Of a stretch of 64,000 bases of DNA, positions 8,166-16,525 are shown one piece after another. The notes beneath the pieces are model-generated. The model made no database searches. It was not told the origin of the DNA and saw nothing but the letters and a program-made list of their open reading frames with translations. A program made the position numbers and the translations under genes. Each line of letters begins with the position of its first letter. The first letter of the stretch is position 1. The stretch comes from CAZSSH01 sp964609825 (GTDB lineage Bacteria; Verrucomicrobiota; Lentisphaeria; Victivallales; Victivallaceae), in the NCBI GenBank assembly GCA_964609825.1, contig CAZSSH010000002.1:558001-622000 (forward strand). Reading direction: 5' to 3'.

Positions 8166-9209
8166 TCAATTATGTTTGGAAATCAACAAATCATTGACAT
8201 TAAGGGAATAACCGCGGATTTGCGCTTTGTCATAGGCGTCATCGACGATATAATTGACGATATAGACTTCACCGTCGGAGAATTGGACAAAACCGGAGTA
8301 CCCCAGATCCGCCAGCGGCGAGCGGTCGTAGTCGATTGGAAATATCCGCACCGCACTCTCGCTCCGGGTTTCGGCCAGCGCCGACTTGCGGTCAAACAAT
8401 CCCCCCAAAAAGTTTTGCGTCCAACTGCCCAGCCAGCCTTTGCCCCCCTGCATAAAACGGCAGGTGAGCAAAATGCGGCCGTCCTGCAAAAAACCGGCGA
8501 CCGGCCGGTGACAGCCGGGGATCGGGAAATCAATGATCTCCCCCCAGCTTTCGCCGTCGTCCAGCGAAATAACTTTTTTGCAATCGTAGCCCAAAGCGCT
8601 GTTTTCACGCATAAAGCCGACCAAGGTGTGATTGCCGCAATCAAGGATGGACACTTCGCACAAATTCCAGCGCGGATCGGCGGCCATGCGGATTTCCTTG
8701 CTCCAGCTTGCTCCCCGGTCATCAGAATAGATTAAAAATTGGGCGAGCTTGCCCTCATGCAAACGGTGCGCTCCGACAATCCAGCGCCCGGAGGCAAGCT
8801 CCAGCAGTTTGTCGGGGACGATGCCGAAAATCGGCAAATCCGCGGCTTGCCCCCACGTGGCGCCTTCGTCATCCGAGAGATACAGCAAATTGCCTGCCCC
8901 GCGCTCGTTGCTTTGAGGTGCAACTTTATCCACCACAACTGCCAGTCTGCCGTCGCGCAAGCAACTGATCCGCGGGCAATTGTAATACCAGGACAACCCG
9001 CGCGCCCCCTCGGTGAGCGGACGTTTCGGCGACCAGCTGCGGCCGCGGTCGGAGGACTCGGCGAGCATGATTCTGGTGTAGTCGCGGTTGCCGTGGTGGG
9101 TGCATTCGGCAAAAACGCAGATTAGTTTGCCGCCGGGGGTCAGTGCCACGTCCGGCCACGCTTCGTAGAGTGTTGGATCATTGGATACCGTAAATTTTTT
9201 AACAAACAT
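8166..9209 (-). CDS. Sialidase-superfamily (BNR/Asp-box) protein
   Basis: A 347-residue six-bladed propeller-type protein. Four Asp boxes are visible: SSDRGRSW (52-59), SDDEGATW (112-119), SDDRGASW (162-169) and SLDDGESW (215-222). There is no signal peptide, so it would act in the cytoplasm unless exported by another route. The N-terminal FRIP arginine motif of classical exo-alpha-sialidases is not obvious, so a related glycan hydrolase or lyase cannot be excluded. The start is set at ATG 9209 (MFVKKFTV), downstream of a consensus promoter; the upstream extension would be translated promoter. First gene of the operon ending in nanA, which favours a sialic-acid substrate. Confidence 0.82.
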   Translation of the reverse strand: MFVKKFTVSNDPTLYEAWPDVALTPGGKLICVFAECTHHGNRDYTRIMLAESSDRGRSWSPKRPLTEGARGLSWYYNCPRISCLRDGRLAVVVDKVAPQSNERGAGNLLYLSDDEGATWGQAADLPIFGIVPDKLLELASGRWIVGAHRLHEGKLAQFLIYSDDRGASWSKEIRMAADPRWNLCEVSILDCGNHTLVGFMRENSALGYDCKKVISLDDGESWGEIIDFPIPGCHRPVAGFLQDGRILLTCRFMQGGKGWLGSWTQNFLGGLFDRKSALAETRSESAVRIFPIDYDRSPLADLGYSGFVQFSDGEVYIVNYIVDDAYDKAQIRGYSLNVNDLLISKHN

Positions 9210-9251
9210 CAGTTGGTTCCGTATCAGGTTATAGATTTGATTGATGAGTAT

Positions 9252-9280
9252 ATTATACCATAAAACCGCCGTTTTGTCAA
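9252..9280 (-). promoter_or_regulatory. Perfect consensus promoter of the sialidase-nanA operon
   Basis: Minus strand: TTGACA (9275-9280), a 17-bp spacer and TATAAT (9252-9257). Both hexamers match the sigma-70 consensus exactly. The start codon is 42 bases downstream of the -10. Confidence 0.85.
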
Positions 9281-9305
9281 TGATAAAAAAAAGTTGTGAA
9301 TGATA
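9279..9305. promoter_or_regulatory. Candidate AraC-family operator (direct repeats)
   Basis: AATGATA occurs at 9279-9285 and again at 9299-9305, exactly 20 bp apart. That is two helical turns and the usual geometry of AraC-family half-sites. The promoter-proximal copy touches the -35 of the sialidase operon, the position used for activation by this family. The divergent gene at 9368 encodes an AraC protein. Confidence 0.55.
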
Positions 9306-9367
9306 CTTTTTTGACACTTGAAAAAATTGCCGGAGGGATTATTTTATGAATGTAATAGGATGAAAAA

Positions 9368-10210
9368 ATGATCATTGACCGAAAATTTATGCTCAACAAA
9401 CTGCTCTTGGCCAAGGCCGTCAACCCGGAGAACGTGCGTTTTGCCCAAGCCGAGCCGCTGCCGCAGCAGGATATTTTTATCCATCCTCCGCCAAGGTTGT
9501 TTGTGGTGCTTTCGGGGGTCAAGCATCTCAAATATGCCGACGGCCAAAAACATTTGGAGTGCCGGTTGCTCCCCGGCGATATGGTCGTCACCCGGCGCGG
9601 CGGCTGGACGATTGAGTGCTGGGACAGCGCGCACGAGATGATTTCAGTGGTCTTTTGGCCGGAGTTTACCCGGGTGATTTACATCAGTCACGACGGTGCG
9701 GCGCCGCGACCGGCGGGGCCGGACTACTTTTATCATACCAGAAGTCCGCTGTCCCCGGTCGGCGGGTATATTTTGGAGGCTTTGCTGGCAGAAAACCGCG
9801 GGAGCGAGCTGGCGCAGAGTTTGTTTCACGCGCTGCTGCTGTTGCTGTGCGGGGTGCTGGCCGCCGACATTGAGCCGACGGGTCGCGATCAGGTGGAGTA
9901 TTGCCAATTGGTGGATATTTTGCAGACCAATTTTATGTTTGATCACTCCATGGAGGAGTTGGCCTCGTTGGCGCATCTGGAGCCGGTGCGTGCGGCCCGG
10001 CTGCTCAAAAAGATGACCGGCCTTGGGTTAAGCAATTATCGGACGCAACTGCGAATGGAGTACGCCGCCGAGCTTTTGAAACAGCCGGAGATTACGGTTA
10101 ACGAAATCTCCGAGCGCTGCGGCTATCATTATGCCAATTATTTCATCCGGGCCTTTCGTCGATATTATGCCGTTTCTCCCGGAGAATTTCGCCAATCGCG
10201 TCTTACTTGA
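9368..10210 (+). CDS. AraC-family transcriptional regulator
   Basis: 280 residues. The N-terminal half looks like a cupin-type sensor (FIHPPPRLFVVLSGVKHL, then RLLPGDMVVTRRGG). The C-terminal 100 residues form the double helix-turn-helix, with MEELASLAHLEPVRAARLLK as the first helix-turn-helix and ITVNEISERCGYHYANYFIR with FRRYYAVSPGEFRQ as the second. ATG 9368 is preceded by AGGA at 9357-9360. It is divergent from the sialidase/pseudopilin/GH42-like/nanA operon and very likely activates it in response to a sugar. Its stop overlaps the convergent pseudopilin gene by 8 bp. Confidence 0.92.
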   Translation: MIIDRKFMLNKLLLAKAVNPENVRFAQAEPLPQQDIFIHPPPRLFVVLSGVKHLKYADGQKHLECRLLPGDMVVTRRGGWTIECWDSAHEMISVVFWPEFTRVIYISHDGAAPRPAGPDYFYHTRSPLSPVGGYILEALLAENRGSELAQSLFHALLLLLCGVLAADIEPTGRDQVEYCQLVDILQTNFMFDHSMEELASLAHLEPVRAARLLKKMTGLGLSNYRTQLRMEYAAELLKQPEITVNEISERCGYHYANYFIRAFRRYYAVSPGEFRQSRLT

Positions 10211-10961
10211 GCGTGACGTCGGTGCTGATCTGGCCGCGACCGACGGTGGAGACGTGGCCGTCCATCCAAAGTACGGGCTTGCGCAAATTGTGGCGAAACG
10301 CGGCGGTAATCCCGTCGGCGGTGCCGCCGGGGGGTGAAAAAACGTTTTCCCAGTTCCAGCTGTCGACAAAAACGGGCACCCGGGCTTTGCTGGAGACGGT
10401 TTCGTAGCCGAGCTCGGAGACCATGGCGATGCGGCTGGCACTCACACGGTCGCCGGAGCGGGTGGTGGCACCCGGTTTGATGTAATAACTTTTGCTCCAG
10501 GATGAGAAATCATTGGCCACCTCGGCGTTTTTGGCCGGGCGCAATGATTGATTGATGACGACTTTGCCGAAGCCGTTCATCGAGTAGCAGTAATCGTCGT
10601 TGCCGGTCAGGACCACGCTGTCGCACTTAAAGACGCCGCTGTTGCGGTACGTGGTGGCGTCGCTCCAGCTGTAGAGGGGCATCACCGAGCTCCTGCCGAC
10701 ATAGGGCCCGATCCGGAAATACCAGAAATGGGTGTTGCAATTGGCCGCCTCCAAAGTCGGGCGTGCGGCCGGAAACCAGCTGTAATCGCCGGCGTACTGC
10801 ATCATGCCGCTGCCGATTTGTTTGAGATTGCTCTGGCATTTGGCACCTTTGGCGGTTTCCCGAGCTTGATTGAGTGCCGGGAGCAGCATTGAGGCCAGGA
10901 TGGCGATGATGGCAATTACGACCAGTAACTCGATCAAAGTGAACAATTTTTTGGCAATCAT
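10203..10961 (-). CDS. Pseudopilin-like protein, H-X9-DG type
   Basis: 252 residues with the prepilin helix KLFTLIELLVVIAIIAILAS at the extreme N-terminus. Glu+5 is present; the residue before Phe is Leu, not Gly. RHNLRKPVLWMDGHV near the C-terminus is an exact H-X9-DG motif. Its ATG overlaps the stop of the GntR-LacI gene (ATGA), so it is translationally coupled to the regulator; AAGGAG lies seven bases upstream. No hydrolase follows on this strand because the AraC gene converges, so this is a regulator/pseudopilin pair without its enzymes. Confidence 0.88.
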   Translation of the reverse strand: MIAKKLFTLIELLVVIAIIAILASMLLPALNQARETAKGAKCQSNLKQIGSGMMQYAGDYSWFPAARPTLEAANCNTHFWYFRIGPYVGRSSVMPLYSWSDATTYRNSGVFKCDSVVLTGNDDYCYSMNGFGKVVINQSLRPAKNAEVANDFSSWSKSYYIKPGATTRSGDRVSASRIAMVSELGYETVSSKARVPVFVDSWNWENVFSPPGGTADGITAAFRHNLRKPVLWMDGHVSTVGRGQISTDVTLK

Positions 10962-12061
10962 TTCAGGGCTCCTTGGGTATGGTTTATGGTTTTAACCGAT
11001 TGGCGTTCGAGTAATTTCATCGGGATGCAGCTGCGGAAGCGGGCGATTTCACCGTCGAGTATTTTTTGCAGCCCCTCAAAAGCGGCGGCGATCTCGGCGC
11101 TGAGATCGGCGCAGACCGCGGTCAGTGCCGGATGATAAAATTCGCCGATTTTTTCGGAAGTCAGACTGATGATGCTGACATCTTCCGGCAGCCGGTAGCC
11201 GTACTCGCGCAGTGATTGCATGGCGCCCGGCACGATTTCGCCGGTGACGGCAAAGACGGCGGTAAAATCGATTTTGCCGTCGCGATCGGCCAGATACTTT
11301 TGGACGGCGGTTTTGGCGGCCTGCGGAGCAAATTCGCCGGCTTTGGTGCCGCAGTCGATCACCACGGTTTTCATCCCGAGCAGCTGGGCGGCATGCCGGT
11401 AGGAGATCAGCCGGTCCATGGTGGTAAACGCATGCGGTTCACCGACCAGGACGGCGGTTTTGCGGTGACCGTGGTCAAACAGATATTTGCATGCCTGCAT
11501 CGAGCCGCCCGAGTCGTCCGAGCCGACATTGTTGATTTGGATGCTGCCCGCGGCGACGTTAAAAAACACGGCCGGGATTTGCCAACCGGCAATATGGCGC
11601 ATGTCCTCAATGGTGATCCGGGCGTCCGGGATATGGATGATGGCGCAGTCATAGCCGGACAAATTAAGGACATCGATCCGTTGATCCACCGGGATCAGTG
11701 TTTTGTGCAAAATCCAGTTGGGATGATTTCGGGCAAAATCCAGTGCGCAGTCCCACCACTCCTTGATGACTTCTCCCGGCCAGTCCGGCAGTACGACCAA
11801 AACGCGGCGCTTGCAGTGTCTGCTATCCATATTGCTGAAAATTCCCACCCGGGGCAATCGCGAAATCAAACTTTGCTGCTCCAAGGTTTCCAACGCCGCG
11901 TCCAAGATCCGGCGGTGACACTTATATTTATCCGTCAACTCCCGGACGGAGTAAAAGCGGCTGCCCGCCGGAAAGCACTCCAGCTCCTGCCGCAGTTGGC
12001 GGCAAAGTTCTTTGACTTGCGGCTCCAGTTTCACTGTTTTGTCCCCGATTGGTTTGCTCAT
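10958..12061 (-). CDS. Hybrid GntR-LacI transcriptional regulator
   Basis: 367 residues from ATG 12061. An N-terminal winged helix (about 10-70, FYSVRELTDKYKCHRRILDA) is followed by a LacI/periplasmic-binding-protein-like sensor (RRVLVVLPDWPGE, CDCAIIHIP-type strands, DDSGGSMQACKYLFDHGHRK, DVSIISLTSEKIGEFYHP). Such hybrids bind sugars and usually control nearby glycosidase genes. An in-frame TTG at 12067 exists, but the ATG lies at the predicted transcription start, so the message may be leaderless. It overlaps the pseudopilin start by 4 bp. Confidence 0.88.
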   Translation of the reverse strand: MSKPIGDKTVKLEPQVKELCRQLRQELECFPAGSRFYSVRELTDKYKCHRRILDAALETLEQQSLISRLPRVGIFSNMDSRHCKRRVLVVLPDWPGEVIKEWWDCALDFARNHPNWILHKTLIPVDQRIDVLNLSGYDCAIIHIPDARITIEDMRHIAGWQIPAVFFNVAAGSIQINNVGSDDSGGSMQACKYLFDHGHRKTAVLVGEPHAFTTMDRLISYRHAAQLLGMKTVVIDCGTKAGEFAPQAAKTAVQKYLADRDGKIDFTAVFAVTGEIVPGAMQSLREYGYRLPEDVSIISLTSEKIGEFYHPALTAVCADLSAEIAAAFEGLQKILDGEIARFRSCIPMKLLERQSVKTINHTQGALK

Positions 12062-12068
12062 TACCAAT

Positions 12069-12097
12069 ATTGTACCAAAAGTGCACAGCTATCGCAA
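12069..12097 (-). promoter_or_regulatory. Promoter of the GntR-LacI/pseudopilin pair, placing +1 at the start codon
   Basis: Minus strand: TTGCGA (12092-12097), a 17-bp spacer and TACAAT (12069-12074). Only seven bases lie between the -10 and ATG 12061, so the transcript would start at or next to the initiation codon. Near-palindromic arms GTGCACA and TGTGCGC flank the -35, a possible autoregulatory operator. Confidence 0.6.
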
Positions 12098-12244
12098 ATG
12101 TTGTGCGCAAATTTTATAAAAAATATCGTGATTTGACGCATAAATCAAGTGATGTTGCGGTAAAATCTAATGATTTTGGGGATTGTCTTGCCGCCGGAGC
12201 AGCAATATTACCGTGGGGAGGATATAATCACAGCGCTTTTGCGG

Positions 12245-13507
12245 TCACTTGACGGCTTCGCTCCGGACGCAGCGGACAAAGTTGTAGATGCGCCGGACGT
12301 CGCCCTGCGGGCCCGCGCCCTGCGGGAAATCGGCCGGGTTGCCGACTTTGGGGTCGCTGCGTTGGGCGCCCGCGCCGTGGACGTCGAGCAAGCGCTTTTC
12401 GCCCTGCGGGTTGTCGCGCGGCGTCATATAGCCCAGGGCGCGGCCAAAGGCCACATAGACGGCATTGGCCCCGGATTCGCGGCCGTCAAGGTGGGTGGTG
12501 CCGGTCCAATAACAGGGGTAGTCGTCAATGCCGCCCTCATTTTTAATTTTGGTACATTCAAACACGGGGGCGATGGCGGGGGAATGGGTCTTGTCGGGGG
12601 ACCGGGTGTAATCGACGATGGTTTGCAGCTCTTTGGCATTGGGAAGCCGCCAGTCGTCGTGGTTGGCATAGTTGAGCTTGTTACTCCAGTCCAAGGCTTC
12701 GCGCCAGTCCAGCGAGCCGTCTTTTTTTGCATAATTTTTGAGTGTAGTTTTAAGCGCCGGGTCGCCGCTGTCCGCTTTCATCCACATCAATCCGGTGGCC
12801 CGGTCGCTGACGGTACCGTCGCCGTTGTTGATCAAGTGATTGACGCCGTAGCCGGAGTTGCCTCTCACATAGCGGGCGTAAAAAGTCGGTTTGCGGGGGT
12901 TGCCCGACTGCGGGTAGCACTTGATCCGGCCGTCGGCAAAGTTGACGCCGAAAAATCCGGCTTGATTGCCCATGACCGGAGTCACATTAACGGTGCTGCT
13001 GATATACTGGGCGTCGATGAACCGCGCATTTTTCGGGTACTCAAAGGCAAAAAAATGAGTGTCGAGATACGGGATCGCGTCCGGCGGCGCGGTGGCTGAG
13101 TCGGGCTTTGCCGAACCGGTTTGCCCGGAGAACTCGATCAATGAGTAGAGCTCTTTGACGGTCGGCACCCGCCAGTCGGAGTAGCCGCCGGTGCGGTCGC
13201 GCCTGGCGTCATCGGCGGCGTTGTGCCAGCCGATGACTCTAAACTGTTTTTGCCACATTAAATTGGTATGATTGTCGGTGATCGTCCCGTCGCCGTTGTC
13301 AGTGTAACTTGGCTTGAGACCGGGAAATTGCGCATCCTGCCCGTAAAAATCGCTGTTGGCGGCAGGGGTAATGACTTTGCCTTTGGCGTCATAGCACTTT
13401 TGCTGATTGGTGCCGACCACGGGGTAAGTTAACTTGGTCTCGTCCGCCGCCGTAAGCCAAGACAGCAGCCCCCCAATGATGATTGCCGAAAAAATCCGTT
13501 TACACAT
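12245..13507 (-). CDS. Secreted DUF1566 (Lcl C-terminal) two-domain protein
   Basis: 420 residues with a signal peptide (MCKRIFSAIIIGGLLSWLTA before ADET). Two copies of the DUF1566/Lcl-C fold follow. The first has DNGDGTITDNHTNLMWQKQ and SDWRVPTVKELYSLIEF (about 70-125). The second has NNGDGTVSDRATGLMWMK and DDWRLPNAKELQTIVDY (about 225-305). The fold is related to the FGE/C-type-lectin family and is known in surface and adhesion proteins of several phyla, but no enzyme activity is established. It is a single-gene unit with its own promoter; GGGAG lies before ATG 13507. Confidence 0.87.
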   Translation of the reverse strand: MCKRIFSAIIIGGLLSWLTAADETKLTYPVVGTNQQKCYDAKGKVITPAANSDFYGQDAQFPGLKPSYTDNGDGTITDNHTNLMWQKQFRVIGWHNAADDARRDRTGGYSDWRVPTVKELYSLIEFSGQTGSAKPDSATAPPDAIPYLDTHFFAFEYPKNARFIDAQYISSTVNVTPVMGNQAGFFGVNFADGRIKCYPQSGNPRKPTFYARYVRGNSGYGVNHLINNGDGTVSDRATGLMWMKADSGDPALKTTLKNYAKKDGSLDWREALDWSNKLNYANHDDWRLPNAKELQTIVDYTRSPDKTHSPAIAPVFECTKIKNEGGIDDYPCYWTGTTHLDGRESGANAVYVAFGRALGYMTPRDNPQGEKRLLDVHGAGAQRSDPKVGNPADFPQGAGPQGDVRRIYNFVRCVRSEAVK

Positions 13508-13551
13508 ATTTTCTCCCGATCAAGCCGTTGCACTTACGGTACTTTGGCTTT

Positions 13552-13580
13552 ACTATACAAGGAGAAATAACGAAATGCAA
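13552..13580 (-). promoter_or_regulatory. Promoter of the DUF1566 gene
   Basis: Minus strand: TTGCAT (13575-13580), a 17-bp spacer and TATAGT (13552-13557), 45 bases before ATG 13507. Confidence 0.65.
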
Positions 13581-13620
13581 GCGGAACAATGATATAAAAA
13601 AAATTGCCCAAACTTGGATA

Positions 13621-13648
13621 TTGACTTTACCGGTTGCCGTGATATATT
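13621..13648 (+). promoter_or_regulatory. Promoter of the small membrane-protein cluster
   Basis: TTGACT (13621-13626), a 16-bp spacer and TATATT (13643-13648), 38 bases before ATG 13686. The same 16-bp/TATATT form recurs before several other genes in this window. Confidence 0.65.
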
Positions 13649-13685
13649 GGCAAGTGAAATCATTTTTTCTGGGGGGGACTTGGTA

Positions 13686-13955
13686 ATGAATTCGGAAAAA
13701 AAGAACAGCGCAAAGCTCATTGATACGGCGGCCCGGACCGTGGGGGCGGCGATGGCGATTTTGATGTATGCAACCATTGTTATGGCCATGACGGATTTTA
13801 AGCCAACGGTGTCTGCCGTCAATGCGTCGCTCCTGTTTTATCTGATTTCGGCCTTGTTTCCCTCTGTAATGACAATGGGAATGGGGCTTGCTTATGTGAT
13901 AAGCCTTCAAGCGTTGCCCGAGCGGATGACGCAATCAGAAGAGACAAAAATATGA
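13686..13955 (+). CDS. Small hydrophobic membrane protein of unknown function
   Basis: 89 residues from ATG 13686. Two probable membrane helices: TVGAAMAILMYATIVMAM (about 18-35) and LLFYLISALFPSVMTMGMGL (about 48-67). The ends are charged (MNSEKKN; PERMTQSEETKI). A longer frame reaching 13614 would start inside the promoter, so I reject it. The stop overlaps the next ATG (ATGA), indicating a translationally coupled small operon. No family recognised. Confidence 0.65.
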   Translation: MNSEKKNSAKLIDTAARTVGAAMAILMYATIVMAMTDFKPTVSAVNASLLFYLISALFPSVMTMGMGLAYVISLQALPERMTQSEETKI

Positions 13956-14212
13956 GTTGGCAAGAGGTCAAAGAAATGTTAATTAATGGAATTAATTTTG
14001 AATCGGAAGAGGAAAGAAAATCATTTATTTCATCGATTGAATCAATGGATGCTTTTTTAAATACAATAAGGATATGTGCGTGCCCGAGAAAATTAGACCA
14101 TTTGCATCGGTATAACAAGTTTTTTTCACAATTTTGTACCGGGACGGCGATGAAAGTTTCCGCGACGATACTTTTACCGGGCGCTGGTTGTGGTCCTTTG
14201 TCATGTTGCTGA
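13952..14212 (+). CDS. Small acidic protein, unknown function
   Basis: 86 residues from ATG 13952, overlapping the previous stop by 4 bp. The first 60 residues (MSWQEVKEMLINGINFESEE, then ERKSFISSIESMDAFLNTI) look protein-like and mostly helical. The last 25, rich in Cys, Gly and Pro (LLPGAGCGPLSCC), overlap another frame that looks more genuine. The true product may therefore be frameshifted. No family recognised. Confidence 0.5.
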   Translation: MSWQEVKEMLINGINFESEEERKSFISSIESMDAFLNTIRICACPRKLDHLHRYNKFFSQFCTGTAMKVSATILLPGAGCGPLSCC

Positions 14213-14301
14213 TGGCCGGGATGTCCTTTTTTTCATTGCCGGTTTGCTGGGTTATTTTTAAAATTTCGCCCTTGTTGCAAGTGAAAAACACGGATCATTG
14301 A
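14074..14301 (+). pseudogene. Membrane-protein reading frame interrupted by an in-frame TAA
   Basis: A frame beginning at ATG 14074 (MCVPEKIRPFASV) hits TAA at 14113-14115. It then continues open to the TGA at 14299-14301 as a convincing membrane segment: RDGDESFRDDTFTGRWLW, VMLLMAGMSFFSLPVCWVIF, KISPLLQVKNTDH. The coding-like character after the stop suggests either a nonsense mutation, or a third gene of the small cluster starting at a non-ATG codon after 14116. No ribosome site is visible for the latter. Confidence 0.4.
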
Positions 14302-14312
14302 CGCTCTTGGGC

Positions 14313-15422
14313 TTATTTTTTACGCTGGCGGTCAAAGATCAGGCAGCTGAGGGCAAAAAATGCCGCGCCGGTGGTCAACAGTGCGATCAGCACCGGCGAC
14401 AGGACTTTGAGAGTCGTCCCCTCCAAAAACAACAATTGGAGTGCCGAAACACCATGTCGGACCGGGTTGATGATGGTGATTTTTTGGAAAATTTCGGGCA
14501 TGCTCTCCACCGGTGACAGCAACCCCGAGAGCATCGCTGCCGGGATTGCGTAGACAAAGGCGAGCAGCATCGCCTGTTGGAGCGAGCGCGACAGGATCGA
14601 GATCAGCAGCCCCAGCCCGGTGGCCGAGATGATAAAGGCGAAAAACAACAAATACAGCAAAAAAAACGAGCTGTAAAACGGCACTTTGAACCAAAATAAA
14701 ATCACCGCCAGCCCGCTGGTCAGCTGGCATATCCCGACCACCATTACCGAAAAAAGTTTGCCGGTCAATATCTCCAGTGACGAAAACGGCGTCAGGCACA
14801 GCTGGTCAAAAGTTCCCGCTTCGCGCTCCTTGACAATGCACAGCGCCGCCAGCAGCAGCACGTCAAGCGACGAGAGGATCGCCAGCAGCGACGGCACCAT
14901 AAAATAGTGGGCCATAAAATTGGGGTTGTACCACGCGCGCGATTGGATGGTTACCGGCGGTTGCCGGAAATCGTTGTCGCGGTTGAAATTGCTGATGATG
15001 CTTTGCGCGTAGCCGATTGCCGTTCCCGCCGAAATCGAGTTGCGCCCGTCGACGCTGACATGGACGACCGGGTTGCCGCCGGTCATCCGGTCGGCGGCAA
15101 AATTGTGCGGGATTACCAATGTTAGCTTGATGTCGCGCGAGGCCAGGCGGTCGGCAATCTGAGTTTCGTTTTGCAGCGGCGGCTGGATTTTAAAAATGGC
15201 GTTGTCGTTAAATTTGGCGATCAATTCGCGCGATTCGGCCGAGCGGCAGTGGTCGAGGACGGCGAACCGGACTTCCTTTAAGTCCATGGTCGCGACGTAG
15301 CCGAAGACCAGCAGCTGGATCACCGGCGGCAAAAACAGCATCATCCGGGTTTTGGGATCCTTGAGGAGCTGGATCAGCTCTTTTTGCAGCAGGATCAGCA
15401 TGCGGTCCAACACAACTTTCAT
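14313..15422 (-). CDS. ABC-2 type efflux permease (YbhR-like)
   Basis: 369 residues. The layout is that of DrrB/YbhR-type permeases: an N-terminal helix (MLFLPPVIQLLVFGYVATM), a large periplasmic loop (about 50-175), then five or six membrane helices, with an EREAGTFDQLCLTPFSSLEI cytoplasmic motif near 215. It is the last gene of the marR-ybhG-ybhF-ybhS-ybhR-like operon, 5 bp after its partner permease. The pair likely forms the membrane channel for drug or ion export powered by the fused ATPase. Confidence 0.9.
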   Translation of the reverse strand: MKVVLDRMLILLQKELIQLLKDPKTRMMLFLPPVIQLLVFGYVATMDLKEVRFAVLDHCRSAESRELIAKFNDNAIFKIQPPLQNETQIADRLASRDIKLTLVIPHNFAADRMTGGNPVVHVSVDGRNSISAGTAIGYAQSIISNFNRDNDFRQPPVTIQSRAWYNPNFMAHYFMVPSLLAILSSLDVLLLAALCIVKEREAGTFDQLCLTPFSSLEILTGKLFSVMVVGICQLTSGLAVILFWFKVPFYSSFFLLYLLFFAFIISATGLGLLISILSRSLQQAMLLAFVYAIPAAMLSGLLSPVESMPEIFQKITIINPVRHGVSALQLLFLEGTTLKVLSPVLIALLTTGAAFFALSCLIFDRQRKK

Positions 15423-15427
15423 CTCAG

Positions 15428-16525
15428 TTACTCCAGTGATTTGGGGGCTTTGCGGACGGCAAGCCAGGTGATGACGACGGTGAAGCCGGCGATAATAAGG
15501 AGGTCGGACAGCACCAGACGCCAGTCATTGCCGATCAAAAAGACGGTTTGCAAAAAGTCGATCAGATACCGCGCCGGAAACAAGGCGGTGATGTACTGGA
15601 CCACCGGCGGCAGGTTCGCGATCTCGTAGACGAACCCGGAGAGCATCACCGAGGGGAGAAAGGTCACCACCATCGTTACCTGACACGCGAAAAACTGGCT
15701 TTTGGTGAAACTGGAGATCAATAGCCCGATTGCCAGCGCGAGCAAGAGATAAAGCGCACACCCGGTTGCCAGCAAAAGCACGCTTCCCCGGACTGGCATG
15801 TGAAACAGATATTTGACCGAAAACAGCGTGATGGCAATCCCGATTAAACCCAAGGTGAAATTGCTGAGAGCTTTGGCGATCAAAATTTCCAGACTTTGCA
15901 TCGGCGTCACAAACATGCTCTCCAGATTGCCATGCTCGTATTCGCGTGCAAGAAGCATGCAAGTGAGCATGGTGCCCAGCATGGTGATGATGATCACAAT
16001 CAAGCCGGGAATCATAAAAAACAGACTTTCGGCGTTGTCGTTAAAAAACATCCGCGGGATCATCGACACTTGGCTGTGTATCGCCAGGGTTTGGCCGATG
16101 ACTCCGGTGATGATGCTTTTGAGGTAATTTTCTTTTAAGATCGCTTGCGACGGGTTGTCGGCATTGACCACAATCATCAGCTCAAGGGTGCCGCCGTTGA
16201 GCTCGCGCTGGGCGTTTTGCGGCAAAATCAGCGCCGCATCCGCACGGTGATCGCGGATGGCTTGCACCGCCCCGGCGGTATCGGTAAAGCGCTCGACTTT
16301 AAAATACTCCGATCCCGCGAAACGGGCCAGCAAATCGGAGGAAAAATCCGAACGGTCCGGCTCGACGACCGCCAGTCGGATGTTTTTGATGTCAAAAGAC
16401 ATGCCATAGCCGATCACCACCAGCAAAATAATCGGGAGCAAAATACCGATGACAATGTTGATCGGGTCGCGAAACAATTGCTTGCGTTCTTTTTGAATCA
16501 AAACTTTGAGGCGGCGGCCATTCAT
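15428..16525 (-). CDS. ABC-2 type efflux permease (YbhS-like)
   Basis: 365 residues, paralogous to the following permease. An N-terminal helix (IVIGILLPIILLVVIGYGMS) precedes a periplasmic domain and C-terminal membrane helices. The EYEHGNLESMFVTPMQSLEI motif near 210 marks the ABC-2 family. The start overlaps the ATPase stop by 4 bp. It acts in the inner membrane with its neighbour. Confidence 0.9.
   Translation of the reverse strand: MNGRRLKVLIQKERKQLFRDPINIVIGILLPIILLVVIGYGMSFDIKNIRLAVVEPDRSDFSSDLLARFAGSEYFKVERFTDTAGAVQAIRDHRADAALILPQNAQRELNGGTLELMIVVNADNPSQAILKENYLKSIITGVIGQTLAIHSQVSMIPRMFFNDNAESLFFMIPGLIVIIITMLGTMLTCMLLAREYEHGNLESMFVTPMQSLEILIAKALSNFTLGLIGIAITLFSVKYLFHMPVRGSVLLLATGCALYLLLALAIGLLISSFTKSQFFACQVTMVVTFLPSVMLSGFVYEIANLPPVVQYITALFPARYLIDFLQTVFLIGNDWRLVLSDLLIIAGFTVVITWLAVRKAPKSLE

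Noticed and set aside
12168..12181. AAAATC-TAAT-GATTTT inverted repeat behind the DUF1566 gene
   Set aside because: Purely AT stem of 6 bp without a T tract; not a convincing terminator.
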